DNA from: Marinobacterium rhizophilum DSM 18822
Lineage (GTDB): Bacteria; Pseudomonadota; Gammaproteobacteria; Pseudomonadales; Balneatricaceae
NCBI RefSeq assembly: GCF_000378045.1
Contig: NZ_KB899102.1
Coordinates: 1 to 64,000 of the forward strand
Length of the DNA stretch: 64,000 nt
Direction: 5' to 3'
Below, one piece after another: positions 17,919 to 27,843 of this stretch. The position numbers were made by a program, and so were the translations under genes. The notes below the pieces were generated by a model. The model was not told where the DNA came from. It did not search any database and worked only from the letters and a program-made list of their open reading frames with translations. Every line of letters begins with the position of its first letter. The first letter of the stretch is position 1.

Positions 17919-20522
17919 ATGGCTGATCTGCATGAAGCGTTGCGTGATGATGTTCGCATGTTGGGGGATTGCCTTGGGCAGACCATTGAGAACCAGCTTG
18001 GCGAGGCTTTTCTGCAAAAGGTAGAGCGCATTCGCAAGCTGGCCAAGGCCGGGCGCCTTGAAGACAACAGTGAATACGCTGAGCTCCTCAGCGCCCTGAA
18101 GGAACTGAGCGAAGATGAGGTACTGCCGGTCGCGCGGGCCTTTACCCAGTTTCTAAATCTGGCCAATATTGCCGAAGAGCACCACCGGGTGCGCCGGCGC
18201 CTGGAGGACAAGGGCAAAGACGCCCCCGAGTCGCTGGCTCAACTGTTTAACCGCCTGAGTGACCGTGGCTTCAGCGTGCGCGAGATTGCCGATGGCCTTG
18301 GCAAGCTGAGCGTAGACCTGGTGCTGACCGCGCATCCGACCGAAGTTAACCGCCGTACGCTGATTCAGAAGTTCGATGATATTGCCGACTGCCTCAAACG
18401 TCTCGATCGGGGTGAAAAGGTGCAGCATCGCCTGCGCGAACTTGTCAGTGAGATCTGGCACACCGACGAAATTCGTCAGCAGCGCCCAACGCCGGTGGAC
18501 GAAGCCAAATGGGGCTTCGCCGTGATTGAAAACTCTCTCTGGAAGGCCGTACCCAAGTTCCTGCGTGCCCTTGATGAGCAGCTGCAGGAAGTGCTGGGTG
18601 AAGGCCTGCCGCTGGATTGCTGCCCGGTGCGTTATTCATCCTGGATGGGCGGGGATCGTGATGGCAACCCCAATGTGACCGCCAGCGTCACCCGTGAAGT
18701 ACTGCTCGTATCGCGCTGGATGGCTGCGGATCTGTATTACCGGGATATCGATCAGCTGCGGGCCGAACTCTCGATGAACCAGTGCAACGCCGAAATGCGG
18801 GCGCGGGTCGGGGACGCATCCGAACCCTACCGTAAACTGCTGGGTCAGGTGCGGGCCGCACTGGGTCGCACTAAAGTCTGGCTCAAGGCGCAACTTGATG
18901 GTAAACCGGTGCCCGCCGGGGATGTGCTGTTGCACGAACAGGATCTGTTGCAGCCGCTATTATTGTGCCACCAATCGTTGCAGGACTGTGGCATGCAGAT
19001 TATCGCCCAGGGCCGGCTGCAGGATGTGATCAGACGCATTGCCTGTTTCGGAATGACACTGGTCAAACTGGATATTCGCCAGAATGCCGATCGCCATGCG
19101 GGCGTGTTTGATGAACTGACCGACTTCTACGGTCTGGGCTGCTACAGCGACTGGGATGAGGCGAAGCGCCAGCAGTTTCTGTTGACCGAACTGAACAGTC
19201 GGCGTCCTTTGCTCCCCAGGGCCTGGCAACCCTCCGCGCTGGTGCAGGAAGTGCTGGACACGTGCAAGGTGGTGGCGGCCTCCGAGGTGAACTCGCTGGG
19301 CAGCTATGTGATCTCCATGGCCAGTCAGCCCTCCGACGTACTCGGTGTGATCCTGCTGCTGCAGGAGGCGGGCATCGGGCACAACATGCGCGTGGTGCCG
19401 CTGTTTGAAACCCTGTCGGACCTTCAGGGGGCGCATGGTTGTATTGATGCGTTACTGTCGCTGGACTGGTACCAGGATTACATTCAGGGCCACCAGGAAG
19501 TCATGATCGGCTATTCTGACTCCGCCAAGGATGCCGGTCAGCTGGCGGCCGCCTGGGGGCAGTTCCAGGCTCAGGAAGAGCTCACTGCCGTGTGCCGCAA
19601 GCATCAGGTTCAGCTGACCCTGTTTCACGGCCGTGGTGGTACTGTGGCCCGTGGTGGTGGCCCGAGCCATACCGCCATTCTGGCTCAGCCACCGGGGTCG
19701 GTGGACCATGGTTTGCGGGTTACCGAGCAGGGCGAGATGATTCGCTTCAAATTCGGGATTCCGGAAATCGCTATCCGCAACATGGAGCTGTATACCGCGG
19801 CCGTACTGCAGGCAACGCTGGACCCGGCGCCGGGTCCGCAGCCGCAATGGCGCAGTCAGATGGAGCGCATGGCAAAGCGCGGACTGAAGGAATACCGTGC
19901 TGTGGTGCGCGAGGATGAGCATTTTGTGCAGTACTTCCGATGCGCGACACCGGAGCAGGAACTGGCCAAGCTGCCGCTGGGTTCGCGTCCCGCCAAACGA
20001 CGCACAGACGGTGGTATCGAGAGTCTGCGCGCAATACCCTGGATCTTTGCCTGGACACAGACTCGCCTGATGCTTCCGGCCTGGCTGGGGTCGGACAGTG
20101 CGTTGCAGGAGGCGGTAGCGGATCAGCTGCCCTTGCTGCACACCATGTATCGTGACTGGCCGTTTTTTCGTGCCAATATCGACATGCTGGAAATGGTGCT
20201 GGCCAAAAGTGATCCGGACATTTCGGCTTACTACGATGCACGCCTGGTATCCGAAGAGCTGCGGGTGCTCGGTTCGAGTCTGCGCAGTCGCCTGCGCAAC
20301 AGTGTCGAACTGGTGAAGCAGGTCAGGCAGCAGACGCAGTTATTGGCCGAAAATCCGGTGATTCGTCAGTCGATCGAAGTTCGTAATCCCTATATCGATC
20401 CGCTGCACTTTCTGCAGGCTGAGTTGCTGTTGCGTGATCGTACTCAGCCTGACAGTCGGCTGGAGCGGGCTCTGATGGTGAGCATGTCAGGTATCTCGGC
20501 GGGTATGCGCAATACGGGCTGA
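17919..20522 (+). CDS. ppc: Phosphoenolpyruvate carboxylase
   Basis: An 867-residue enzyme (E. coli 883) that carboxylates PEP to oxaloacetate, refilling the TCA cycle. The catalytic histidine motif [13 protein letters not shown] is near residue 135, the bicarbonate/PEP motif [10 protein letters not shown] near 530 and the glycine-rich [14 protein letters not shown] near 570. The C-terminus ends in MRNTG as in the family. GAGAG precedes the ATG, and the gene stands alone with its own terminator. Confidence 0.97.
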   Translation: MADLHEALRDDVRMLGDCLGQTIENQLGEAFLQKVERIRKLAKAGRLEDNSEYAELLSALKELSEDEVLPVARAFTQFLNLANIAEEHHRVRRRLEDKGKDAPESLAQLFNRLSDRGFSVREIADGLGKLSVDLVLTAHPTEVNRRTLIQKFDDIADCLKRLDRGEKVQHRLRELVSEIWHTDEIRQQRPTPVDEAKWGFAVIENSLWKAVPKFLRALDEQLQEVLGEGLPLDCCPVRYSSWMGGDRDGNPNVTASVTREVLLVSRWMAADLYYRDIDQLRAELSMNQCNAEMRARVGDASEPYRKLLGQVRAALGRTKVWLKAQLDGKPVPAGDVLLHEQDLLQPLLLCHQSLQDCGMQIIAQGRLQDVIRRIACFGMTLVKLDIRQNADRHAGVFDELTDFYGLGCYSDWDEAKRQQFLLTELNSRRPLLPRAWQPSALVQEVLDTCKVVAASEVNSLGSYVISMASQPSDVLGVILLLQEAGIGHNMRVVPLFETLSDLQGAHGCIDALLSLDWYQDYIQGHQEVMIGYSDSAKDAGQLAAAWGQFQAQEELTAVCRKHQVQLTLFHGRGGTVARGGGPSHTAILAQPPGSVDHGLRVTEQGEMIRFKFGIPEIAIRNMELYTAAVLQATLDPAPGPQPQWRSQMERMAKRGLKEYRAVVREDEHFVQYFRCATPEQELAKLPLGSRPAKRRTDGGIESLRAIPWIFAWTQTRLMLPAWLGSDSALQEAVADQLPLLHTMYRDWPFFRANIDMLEMVLAKSDPDISAYYDARLVSEELRVLGSSLRSRLRNSVELVKQVRQQTQLLAENPVIRQSIEVRNPYIDPLHFLQAELLLRDRTQPDSRLERALMVSMSGISAGMRNTG

Positions 20523-20541
20523 TTTTTGGTCAGGACCACTG

Positions 20542-20567
20542 GCGGGGTTGATGACGACCCCGCTTTT
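20542..20567 (+). terminator. Terminator after ppc
   Basis: GCGGGGT (20542-20548) pairs with ACCCCGC (20557-20563) around an eight-base loop and is followed by TTTT. It starts 20 bases after the ppc stop. Confidence 0.8.
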
Positions 20568-21501
<934 letters not shown>

Positions 21502-21523
21502 TTCTTCGCGTCGCCGAGCCAAG

Positions 21524-21548
21524 GGCCGCTGATCTCAGCGGCCTTTTT
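21524..21548 (+). terminator. Rho-independent terminator after adk
   Basis: GGCCGCTGA and TCAGCGGCC form a perfect nine-base stem with a two-base loop, followed by TTTTT. It is one of the strongest terminators in the window. Confidence 0.92.
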
Positions 21549-21658
21549 GTCTCTGGCCTGAATACAGGCCGTTGTCGCAAAGGCTGCCTCAATCCGGGCT
21601 TTAAGGTATTCTCGCCGTGATGTCAGGGGGTGAGAATCACAGAGCAGGGAGTCTTTGC

Positions 21659-22129
21659 ATGCGACGTCGAGTGTTTGTTGGGCGGTTGGGTGTTGTTATG
21701 TCGGCGCTGGTGCTGGTGCCGCTGCGTGCATTGGCCAACTGGAACGCGCATGCGTTTGACAGTGCGGGCATGGATGCAGCGCTCACCGCGGCCTTTGGTC
21801 GCAGCGATACGGTGACCGCGCTGGAGATCGAATTGAAGCTACCCACCACGGCTCATCAGGGGGGGCTGGTCCCGGTTATGGTGCAGACCCACTTGCCCAA
21901 TGTATCCCGCCTTGCCCTGTTGGTGCACGAAAACCCGCGGCCGCTGGCGGCATTGTTCGAGTTCGGACCTAATACCCTGCCCGAGATCGCGGCCCGTATT
22001 CGTTTAGCCAGATCCAGCGAGGTCTCGGTGGTGGTGGAGTCCAATGGTCAGCTGTTCAGAAACAGTCAGCCGGTGCGAGTTGTTCTTGATGGCTGTACAG
22101 GCGGGCTAAACGACGAGGGTGCACAGTGA
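21659..22129 (+). CDS. soxY: SoxY-like sulfur carrier subunit with Tat signal and atypical C-terminal arm
   Basis: A 156-residue exported protein. The N-terminus MRRRVFVGRLG followed by a hydrophobic stretch ending ALA-N is a twin-arginine signal, as in SoxY. The body resembles SoxY (HLPNVSRLALLVHENPRP, ARIRLARSSEVSVVVES). In SoxY the substrate cysteine sits in a C-terminal GGCGG arm. Here the arm reads DGCTGG and is followed by seven more residues (LNDEGAQ), so the cysteine is not next to the C-terminus. GGGAG precedes ATG 21659. soxZ overlaps by four bases. No other sox gene (soxA, soxX, soxB, soxCD) is in the window, so the partners are unknown. Confidence 0.75.
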   Translation: MRRRVFVGRLGVVMSALVLVPLRALANWNAHAFDSAGMDAALTAAFGRSDTVTALEIELKLPTTAHQGGLVPVMVQTHLPNVSRLALLVHENPRPLAALFEFGPNTLPEIAARIRLARSSEVSVVVESNGQLFRNSQPVRVVLDGCTGGLNDEGAQ

Positions 22130-22416
22130 GAATCGAGACCACGATCAGTGGGGACATCGTCACTGTTCGCCTGTTTCTGGAGCACGCAATGGCGGCTCAA
22201 TCTGGCTGTATGGCTGATGCAGCGCAGGCTGTGTTTATTCGTATGCTCAATGTGCGTTACCGGGGCGAGAAGGTGTTTGGCGCCGAACTCTCTCCGGCGG
22301 TGTCGCAGGACCCCTTTCTGCGCTTTCGCTTTCGGGGTACAGCTGGCGGTACCCTGGTTATCAGCTGGAGCGACAGTCAGGGAGCAAATGGTTCTCACAG
22401 CCACGAGATTACCTAA
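22126..22416 (+). CDS. soxZ: SoxZ-like partner of the sulfur carrier
   Basis: A 96-residue protein starting with GTG inside the soxY stop (GTGA). The pattern PAVSQDPFLRFRFRGTAGGTLVISWSDSQG matches the SoxZ core (SkNPylsFrfkG, followed by WvDNkG). The usual HPMETGQRKD segment is strongly changed (EHAMAAQSGCMAD), so this is a divergent SoxZ. In characterised systems SoxY and SoxZ form a periplasmic heterodimer carrying thiosulfate-derived sulfur on the SoxY cysteine; SoxZ is exported with SoxY because it lacks its own signal, as here. Confidence 0.75.
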   Translation: MRIETTISGDIVTVRLFLEHAMAAQSGCMADAAQAVFIRMLNVRYRGEKVFGAELSPAVSQDPFLRFRFRGTAGGTLVISWSDSQGANGSHSHEIT

Positions 22417-22862
22417 CAGCCTGGTGGGCCTTTGGGCACTCATTCAGTGTTAAGTCCGACAGGCTTATCGCAGATGCCAACCCCGGCTGGCAGGCTTGCG
22501 TCTCGCTCCAGCATCCTCGATCAGACCGCTTAAACGGCGTCCTGATGGCTTTAGTCGTCGAGGCTGGCGCTGGCCTTCACTCAGGGGCAGTCTTAGCCAT
22601 CATCAGACGTCGTCAGGCGCTGGGTTTTTTGCCCCGAGTTGGGGATAATACGCGCCCTATAATGCACCCCTGACAACATCTCAGGCCGTTGCCGTGTTCG
22701 CTGGTGCGTCATGCCAGGGGATGAGGCCGCAGATCAACGTGGCGGCAGGCATGCGAAATCACTGCGCGTGGCCACAGTACGTGCAAACACGATTAACCCG
22801 AGCGGGATCTGGAATCCTGGCCCGGCATCCCGGTACTCAAGCCGGGTACAGGAGCAACTCCA
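22417..22862. other. Intergenic region between soxZ and rlmB
   Basis: About 445 bases. I find no tRNA and no convincing protein gene. It holds a T-run at 22625-22630 and, just after, a perfect -10 hexamer TATAAT at 22658-22663 that is the best candidate for the rlmB promoter. Segments at 22543-22551 (CTGATGGCT) and 22595-22606 (AGCCATCATCAG) could pair imperfectly. rnr, which often precedes rlmB, is absent. Confidence 0.45.
22658..22663 (+). promoter_or_regulatory. Consensus -10 element upstream of rlmB
   Basis: A perfect TATAAT. No good -35 hexamer is found at 16-18 bases upstream (CGAGTT at 17), so the call rests on the -10 only. A transcript from here would carry a leader of roughly 190 bases before rlmB. 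Confidence 0.4.
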
Positions 22863-23606
22863 ATGGAAGACGAAATTCTGTTCGGCCAGCATGCGGTACG
22901 TACGGCGCTGAAACGGGACTCCAAACGTATCAAGCGCCTGCTGGTGCAGCAGGGGCGCAATGACGAGCGTATCCAGCAGGTGATTGACCTGGCGGCACCG
23001 GTGCATGTGCGGCCCGAGCGCGTCAGCCGTCAGGAGCTGGACCGTCTGTCGGACGGCGGTGTGCATCAGGGTGTGCTCGTGCTCTGCGATCCCATTTTGT
23101 CCAAGGATGAAGGCTTTCTGGATCAGTTACTGGATGGGCTGGAGGCAGCACCCTTTCTGCTGATTCTGGATGGCGTCACGGATCCGCACAACCTGGGCGC
23201 CTGTCTGCGCACGGCAGATGCGGCCGGCGTGCAGGCGGTGATCGCGCCAAAGGACAAGTCGGCGCCGTTGAACTCCACTGTTTCCAAGGTGGCCTGCGGT
23301 GCTGCCGAGGTTGTGCCCTATGTGCAGGTAACCAACCTCGCGCGCACGTTGCAGATGCTACAGCAGCGCGGTATCTGGATTACCGGTACGGCGGGGGAGG
23401 CCGAGCAGATGGTCTATGATGCCAGCCTGACCGGGCCCATGGCGCTGATCATGGGCGCAGAAGGCAAGGGAATGAGGCGCCTGACCCGTGAAAACTGCGA
23501 TCACCTGGTCAAGATTCCGATGTCCGGTGAGGTCAGCAGTCTGAACGTATCAGTGGCCGCAGGCGTGTGCCTGTTTGAAGCGGTGCGTCAGCGTCGAGAG
23601 GCCTGA
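22863..23606 (+). CDS. rlmB: 23S rRNA (guanosine-2'-O-)-methyltransferase RlmB
   Basis: A 247-residue SPOUT-class enzyme methylating G2251 in the peptidyl-transferase region of 23S rRNA. The N-terminal substrate-binding domain includes LFGQHAVRTAL. The trefoil-knot motifs follow: LDGVTDPHNLGACLRTADAAG (motif 1), IMGAEGKGMRRL (motif 2) and IPMSGEVSSLNVSVAAGV (motif 3). It is usually co-transcribed with rnr; here it stands alone. Confidence 0.95.
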   Translation: MEDEILFGQHAVRTALKRDSKRIKRLLVQQGRNDERIQQVIDLAAPVHVRPERVSRQELDRLSDGGVHQGVLVLCDPILSKDEGFLDQLLDGLEAAPFLLILDGVTDPHNLGACLRTADAAGVQAVIAPKDKSAPLNSTVSKVACGAAEVVPYVQVTNLARTLQMLQQRGIWITGTAGEAEQMVYDASLTGPMALIMGAEGKGMRRLTRENCDHLVKIPMSGEVSSLNVSVAAGVCLFEAVRQRREA

Positions 23607-23656
23607 TACGACCGCGGTCGTGCATGTTGCACCTGGATGAAGATACCCCTGCTCGG

Positions 23657-23683
23657 CTGCGGAGCCTGCCCCGGGTTCCGCAG
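23657..23683. terminator. Hairpin between convergent rlmB and ackA
   Basis: CTGCGGA and TCCGCAG form a seven-base stem, with possible further pairing inside (GCC with GGT). It lies midway between the two convergent stop codons but lacks a T-run on either side. Confidence 0.4.
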
Positions 23684-23724
23684 TTCGCGGTTAATCAGGC
23701 ACGGATGCCGGGTTGGCTGACAGG

Positions 23725-24918
23725 TTAACGGCACCCGTTGCTGTACAGCAGTTCATGGCAGTGCTGGGCGATCATCGCCCCTTCGTGTGTGGGGATCACC
23801 AGCACATCGACCTGGCTATCAGGCCCGCTGATCAGCGTTGAGCCGGCGGCATTGGCTGCGGGATCCACCGTTACACCGAGCCATTTCAGGCGCTTGAGAA
23901 TGCGGGCGCGGACATCCGCATCATTTTCGCCCACACCGCCGGTGAAGACCACGCGATCAAGGCCTTCCATGGCTGCACTGAGACGCCCGGCCTCCAGCGC
24001 AGCGCGATAGCAGAACATGTCGATAGCGGCCTCGGCTGCCGGTGTGCCACTGGCATGCAGCTCGAGCATATCCGAACTGACCCCCGATACGCCCAGCCAG
24101 CCGCTTTGCTTGTTCAAAATCTGCTCCAGGGCATCGATATCCAGTGCATAGTGGCGCATCAGGTAGAGCAGTACGCCCGGGTCAATGTTGCCGCAGCGGC
24201 TGCCCATGGGCAGGCCATCGAGGGCGGTAAACCCCATGCTGGAGGCAACCGAAAGGCTGTCGCGTACGGCACACATGCTGGCGCCGGAGCCGAAGTGGCA
24301 GATCAGGCTGCGCCCCAGGCCCCGGCGCTGTGTTTCAAGCTGGCGCTGGATGTACTGATAGGACAGGCCATGAAAGCCATAGCGGTGAATACCATCCTGG
24401 GTATAGCGGGCCGGGATGGCGTAATAACGTTCCAGTTCGGATTGACCGACATGAAACATGGTGTCAAAGCAGGCGACCTGCGGTATCCCCGGTAAATATT
24501 TCTGGCAGGCTCGAATCAGCGCAATATTGTACGGCTGGTGCAGCGGTGCCAGTGAGCTGAGCTGGTGCAGGCTTTCGATCAGGGTATCGTCAACCAGGGT
24601 GGGGGCGGAAAACTGCTCGCCGCCGTGCACAACACGGTGTCCCGCTGCCTGGATCTCGATCTCGGGCAAGTGTGTTGCGATCCAGTCAAGCACCAGTTTC
24701 AGCTCGCTTAGGTGACGCTGGCTGGAGGGAACCTGGCTGAAGTCGGGATTTAGCTGTGCGAGCTGGTGGCCCTGACCGTCAGTAATCGCCAGACTCGGCG
24801 TACCCAGTGCATCACTGAGCTTGAAGCGATAGCGCAGCTTCGATACACCCTTGCCGGGTTCGTAAAGGCCGCACTTCAGGCTGGAAGAGCCGCCATTGAC
24901 CGCCAAAATACACTTCAT
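23725..24918 (-). CDS. ackA: Acetate kinase
   Basis: A 397-residue ASKHA-fold kinase interconverting acetyl phosphate plus ADP with acetate plus ATP. Motifs include the N-terminal LAVNGGSSSLKCGLY, AAGHRVVHGGEQF, FDTMFH, YGFHGLSYQYI, HFGSGASMCAV and, near the C-terminus, VFTGGVGENDADVR. It is 30 bases downstream of the phosphotransacetylase gene, so the two form a substrate-level phosphorylation operon. Confidence 0.96.
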   Translation of the reverse strand: MKCILAVNGGSSSLKCGLYEPGKGVSKLRYRFKLSDALGTPSLAITDGQGHQLAQLNPDFSQVPSSQRHLSELKLVLDWIATHLPEIEIQAAGHRVVHGGEQFSAPTLVDDTLIESLHQLSSLAPLHQPYNIALIRACQKYLPGIPQVACFDTMFHVGQSELERYYAIPARYTQDGIHRYGFHGLSYQYIQRQLETQRRGLGRSLICHFGSGASMCAVRDSLSVASSMGFTALDGLPMGSRCGNIDPGVLLYLMRHYALDIDALEQILNKQSGWLGVSGVSSDMLELHASGTPAAEAAIDMFCYRAALEAGRLSAAMEGLDRVVFTGGVGENDADVRARILKRLKWLGVTVDPAANAAGSTLISGPDSQVDVLVIPTHEGAMIAQHCHELLYSNGCR

Positions 24919-24948
24919 GCTTGAGATGATCCTTATTCAAGTAGGGAG

Positions 24949-25896
24949 TCAGGGAACCCTTATGGTTTCACGTTCGTGCACAATATGAGAGGCGAGGGCG
25001 CAGGAGGCCAGGCGTGTCAGTGTGTTGTCGGACCGGCTGGTCAGGATGATCGGTACCCGGGCCCCCAGGGCGATTCCGGCTGACTCGGCATTGGCAAGGT
25101 AGACCAGCTGCTTGGCAATCATATTGGCGGACTCGAGATCGGGCGCCAGCAGGATATCGGCTTCGCCTGATACCTGCGACTCTATGTGCTTGTCGAGCGC
25201 GGCCTGGCGGGAAATGGCATTATCAAATGCCAGCGGGCCATCCAGGATGCCCCCCGTGATCTGACCCCGGTCCGACATCTTGCACAGCGCGGCTGCATCC
25301 AGCGTACTTTGCATACTCGGAACTATTTTCTCGACCGCAGCAAGGATGGCAACGCGCGGCCTTTCAATGCCCAGGACCTGGCAGAACTCGATGGCATTTT
25401 GCACGATGTCCCGTTTGACCGACAGATCGGGTGCCACGTTGATGGCGGCATCGGTAATCACCAGCGGCTTGTGATAGTTGGGTATATCAAATACAAACAC
25501 ATGACTCAGCCGTCTTTCGGTTCTGATGCCCAGTGTCTTGTGAAGCACCGCGCTTAACAGTTCCGACGTGGCCAGAGCGCCTTTCATGAGTGCCTCGACG
25601 CTGCCTTCGCGTACCAGGTCGCAGGCTTTTTCCGCCGCTGCATGGCTATGGGGCACATCGATGATTTCAATGTTAGCCAGCACCAGCTGTTCCCTGTCGG
25701 CGAGGTCCTGAATACGATGCTGCGGGCCAATCAGAACCGGTTCGATCAGACCCTGATCGGCGGCGCTCAGCGCGCCGGCCAGAGCGTTGTGATCAACTGG
25801 ATGCACCACAGCGGTACGGATGGGACGCGCCTGACGGGCCTGGCGGATAAAAAACTCGAGCTGTTGCTGTGCGGGCGGTTTTTCAATGGTTAGCAT
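24949..25896 (-). CDS. Short phosphate acetyl/butyryltransferase (Pta/Ptb family)
   Basis: A 315-residue PTA_PTB-domain enzyme transferring an acyl group between CoA and phosphate. It lacks the long N-terminal regulatory domains of E. coli Pta (714 residues) and resembles the short phosphate butyryltransferase-like proteins. Signatures include VREGSVEALMKGALAT, NYHKPLVITDAAINVAPD and GGILDGPLAFDNAIS. GGAGC precedes the ATG. With the ackA neighbour, acetyl-CoA to acetyl phosphate to acetate is the likely route. Acetyl and butyryl specificity cannot be separated from sequence alone. A possible Anr/Fnr box lies 50 bases upstream. Confidence 0.88.
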   Translation of the reverse strand: MLTIEKPPAQQQLEFFIRQARQARPIRTAVVHPVDHNALAGALSAADQGLIEPVLIGPQHRIQDLADREQLVLANIEIIDVPHSHAAAEKACDLVREGSVEALMKGALATSELLSAVLHKTLGIRTERRLSHVFVFDIPNYHKPLVITDAAINVAPDLSVKRDIVQNAIEFCQVLGIERPRVAILAAVEKIVPSMQSTLDAAALCKMSDRGQITGGILDGPLAFDNAISRQAALDKHIESQVSGEADILLAPDLESANMIAKQLVYLANAESAGIALGARVPIILTSRSDNTLTRLASCALASHIVHERETIRVP

Positions 25897-25945
25897 GCGT
25901 CAACGCTCCTGTCGGCTTTTCCAGAGACACGATGATCTCATTATT

Positions 25946-25959
25946 ATGATGCAGTTCAA
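25946..25959 (-). promoter_or_regulatory. Possible Anr/Fnr box upstream of the phosphotransacetylase gene
   Basis: On the minus strand the sequence reads TTGAA-CTGC-ATCAT, eight of ten positions of the FNR/ANR consensus TTGAT-N4-ATCAA, with symmetrical mismatches. It is centred about 55 bases upstream of the ATG. Oxygen-limited expression of an acetate-forming pathway would make sense, but no experimental support is available here. Confidence 0.35.
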
Positions 25960-25977
25960 AAAAGCCGGGACTGATCT

Positions 25978-25989
25978 GGATCATGATCC
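25978..25989. repeat. Perfect 12-base palindrome upstream of pta-ackA
   Basis: GGATCATGATCC, located about 85 bases upstream of the phosphotransacetylase start and within the 234-base gap to argP. It is a candidate operator; the binding factor is unknown. Confidence 0.35.
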
Positions 25990-26130
25990 CTGCCTGAGCA
26001 GGCTGCTGGACATTTACCTGCGGTGCCGAATGCAGTGTTAAAAGCAGGCTCAAAGTGCTCATTTAGCTCACTAAACCCAGCTGTTTTTGTCGCAGCCTCG
26101 GCTGCCTTGATGACGCTTTTCAACACCCGG

Positions 26131-27051
26131 TTAGGGGTGCGTAAGGACAGGGTGCGCGGAAAAGGGGTCGAGCAGCTTTTGCGCACCGCGTAACAGGGTA
26201 TCAGTGAGGCGCCGTGCCAGCGGGGTCTTCAGGTTCCAGACGTGCCAGTACAGCGGAACGGCGAGGTAGTTGCCGGGGGCCAGATCCACCACCAGGCCTT
26301 TGGCCAGAAAGCTGCTGCTTTGTTGGTCCGGCACCATGCCAGCGCCAAAGCCCCGTACGATCAGGTCAATAAATGCGTCGGGCGAGGGAACGCGGTGACG
26401 CGGGAAGTCGCCGGCCGCCAGTCCGTAAAAGCGTTCCAGGTAGCGACAATGCAGCGCATCTTTGTGGTTATATTCCACTGCCGGAGCCCTGCGCAGGCCT
26501 TCGGCCGTCACCGTGCCACCCAGATAATTTTCTATGTAGGACGGCGATACCAGGCAGCGGTAAGGGGTGACGCCCAGTGGAATGCAGTTGCAGCCCTGCA
26601 TTGCCTGCGGGCTGGCGGTGATGCAGCCGATAACCTCACCGGTGCGCAGCAGATGGTGGGTCTGATCCTGGTCATCGACTTTTAAATCCAGCAGAATTTT
26701 TTCCGTCTCCAGCAAAGGTTGCAGTGCCGGCAAAAACCAGCTGCTCAGGCTGTCGGCATTGAGTCCCAGGGAGAGGCGGGTAAAGCTGTTGTCTTCGGCG
26801 TTATAGACTTCTTTGAGCAATTCCTTTTGCAGCAGGCTGACCTGGCGGTAGTGTTTTAGCACCTGTTGGCCTGCTGACGTTACCCGCACCGGGCTGGAGC
26901 GCACCACCAGCGCCTGGCCGAGTCGTTCTTCGAGTTGCTTGAGGCGCTGTGATACGGCCGATTGGGTGATATGCAACGAGGCCGCGGCGCGCTCAAAACT
27001 CTGCTCTTCAATCACGGCGGCCAGCGCCTGAATCTGTCGATAATCCAGCAT
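26131..27051 (-). CDS. argP: LysR-family regulator ArgP (LysG)
   Basis: A 306-residue LysR-type regulator. The winged helix-turn-helix is at residues 17-40 (SFERAAASLHITQSAVSQRL) and the effector domain occupies about 90-295. Its sequence and its divergent pairing with an ArgO/LysE exporter point to ArgP, which activates export in response to arginine and is blocked by lysine in E. coli. The intergenic region has a T-N11-A box immediately upstream of its ATG. Confidence 0.9.
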   Translation of the reverse strand: MLDYRQIQALAAVIEEQSFERAAASLHITQSAVSQRLKQLEERLGQALVVRSSPVRVTSAGQQVLKHYRQVSLLQKELLKEVYNAEDNSFTRLSLGLNADSLSSWFLPALQPLLETEKILLDLKVDDQDQTHHLLRTGEVIGCITASPQAMQGCNCIPLGVTPYRCLVSPSYIENYLGGTVTAEGLRRAPAVEYNHKDALHCRYLERFYGLAAGDFPRHRVPSPDAFIDLIVRGFGAGMVPDQQSSSFLAKGLVVDLAPGNYLAVPLYWHVWNLKTPLARRLTDTLLRGAQKLLDPFSAHPVLTHP

Positions 27052-27053
27052 TA

Positions 27054-27066
27054 TTAGTTCTGCTAA
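27054..27066. promoter_or_regulatory. LysR-type T-N11-A box in the argP-argO intergenic region
   Basis: TTAG-N5-CTAA, with T at 27054 and A at 27066, is the dyad expected for a LysR-type regulator. It directly abuts the argP start, so it could serve both argP autoregulation and argO activation. Confidence 0.5.
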
Positions 27067-27175
27067 TTTGTTATCAGAAATATCAGTTTTACTTACTTTG
27101 TCGTGGTGGTCAATATTGCGCGCATCTTCACTCTCTCGCCCGAAAGGGGCGGGTTTCGATTACGGGAAATACTTG

Positions 27176-27790
27176 ATGAATACTGCACTTCAGTCCAGCG
27201 TCCTGTTGCAGGGGTTTGTTACGGGGGGCGGCCTGATCATTGCCATCGGCGCACAGAATGCCTTTCTGCTGGCACAGGGAGTACGACGCCAGTATCACTG
27301 GCCCATCGCTCTGCTGTGCAGTTGCAGCGATACGCTGCTGATCTGCCTGGGGATTTTGGGCATGGGTGTGTTGATCAGCGAATCGCCGCTATTGCTGGAA
27401 TTGGCGCGTATGCTTGGTGCGCTCTTTTTGTTCTACTACGGTTACCGGGCGTTACGCAGTGCGCTGCAGCCGGCGGGCCTGGAGATGACGGGGCACGGTG
27501 CCGGGTCCCTCAAGTCGGCCCTGCTAACGACGCTGGCAGTCAGTCTGCTGAATCCTCATGCCTATCTGGATACGGTTGTGCTGCTTGGCGGTGTCGCGAC
27601 CCAGTACGGCGACAGCCTGCGCTACTGGTTTGGTGGCGGTGCCGTTCTGGCATCCTTTACATGGTTTTTGATGTTGGGCCTGGGCGCTCCGAAGCTGGCG
27701 CCGCTGTTTCGCAACCCTCGTGCCTGGCGGGTGCTCGACAGCTTCGTGTGTCTGATGATGTGGAGTATTGCACTGAGCCTGGTGCTTTAG
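27176..27790 (+). CDS. argO: Arginine/lysine exporter ArgO (LysE family)
   Basis: A 204-residue inner-membrane exporter with about six membrane segments. The LysE signature IAIGAQNAFLLAQGV is at residues 20-35, and NPHAYLDTVVLLGG matches ArgO. ATG 27176 is the correct start; an upstream in-frame extension from 27068 covers the regulatory region. Exports arginine or lysine under ArgP control, preventing toxic build-up. Confidence 0.92.
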   Translation: MNTALQSSVLLQGFVTGGGLIIAIGAQNAFLLAQGVRRQYHWPIALLCSCSDTLLICLGILGMGVLISESPLLLELARMLGALFLFYYGYRALRSALQPAGLEMTGHGAGSLKSALLTTLAVSLLNPHAYLDTVVLLGGVATQYGDSLRYWFGGGAVLASFTWFLMLGLGAPKLAPLFRNPRAWRVLDSFVCLMMWSIALSLVL

Positions 27791-27843
27791 TCGGGGCGCT
27801 CCTGGCTGCTACTATTCAGGGAGTCAGACAGGGCAGGATACGC

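Noticed and set aside
17660-17926. 88-codon plus-strand frame between mazG and ppc
   Set aside because: No domain, overlaps the ppc start and lacks a ribosome-binding site.
22417-22862. Possible tRNA or small RNA gene before rlmB
   Set aside because: No cloverleaf or anticodon stem could be found; only weak pairing segments are present.
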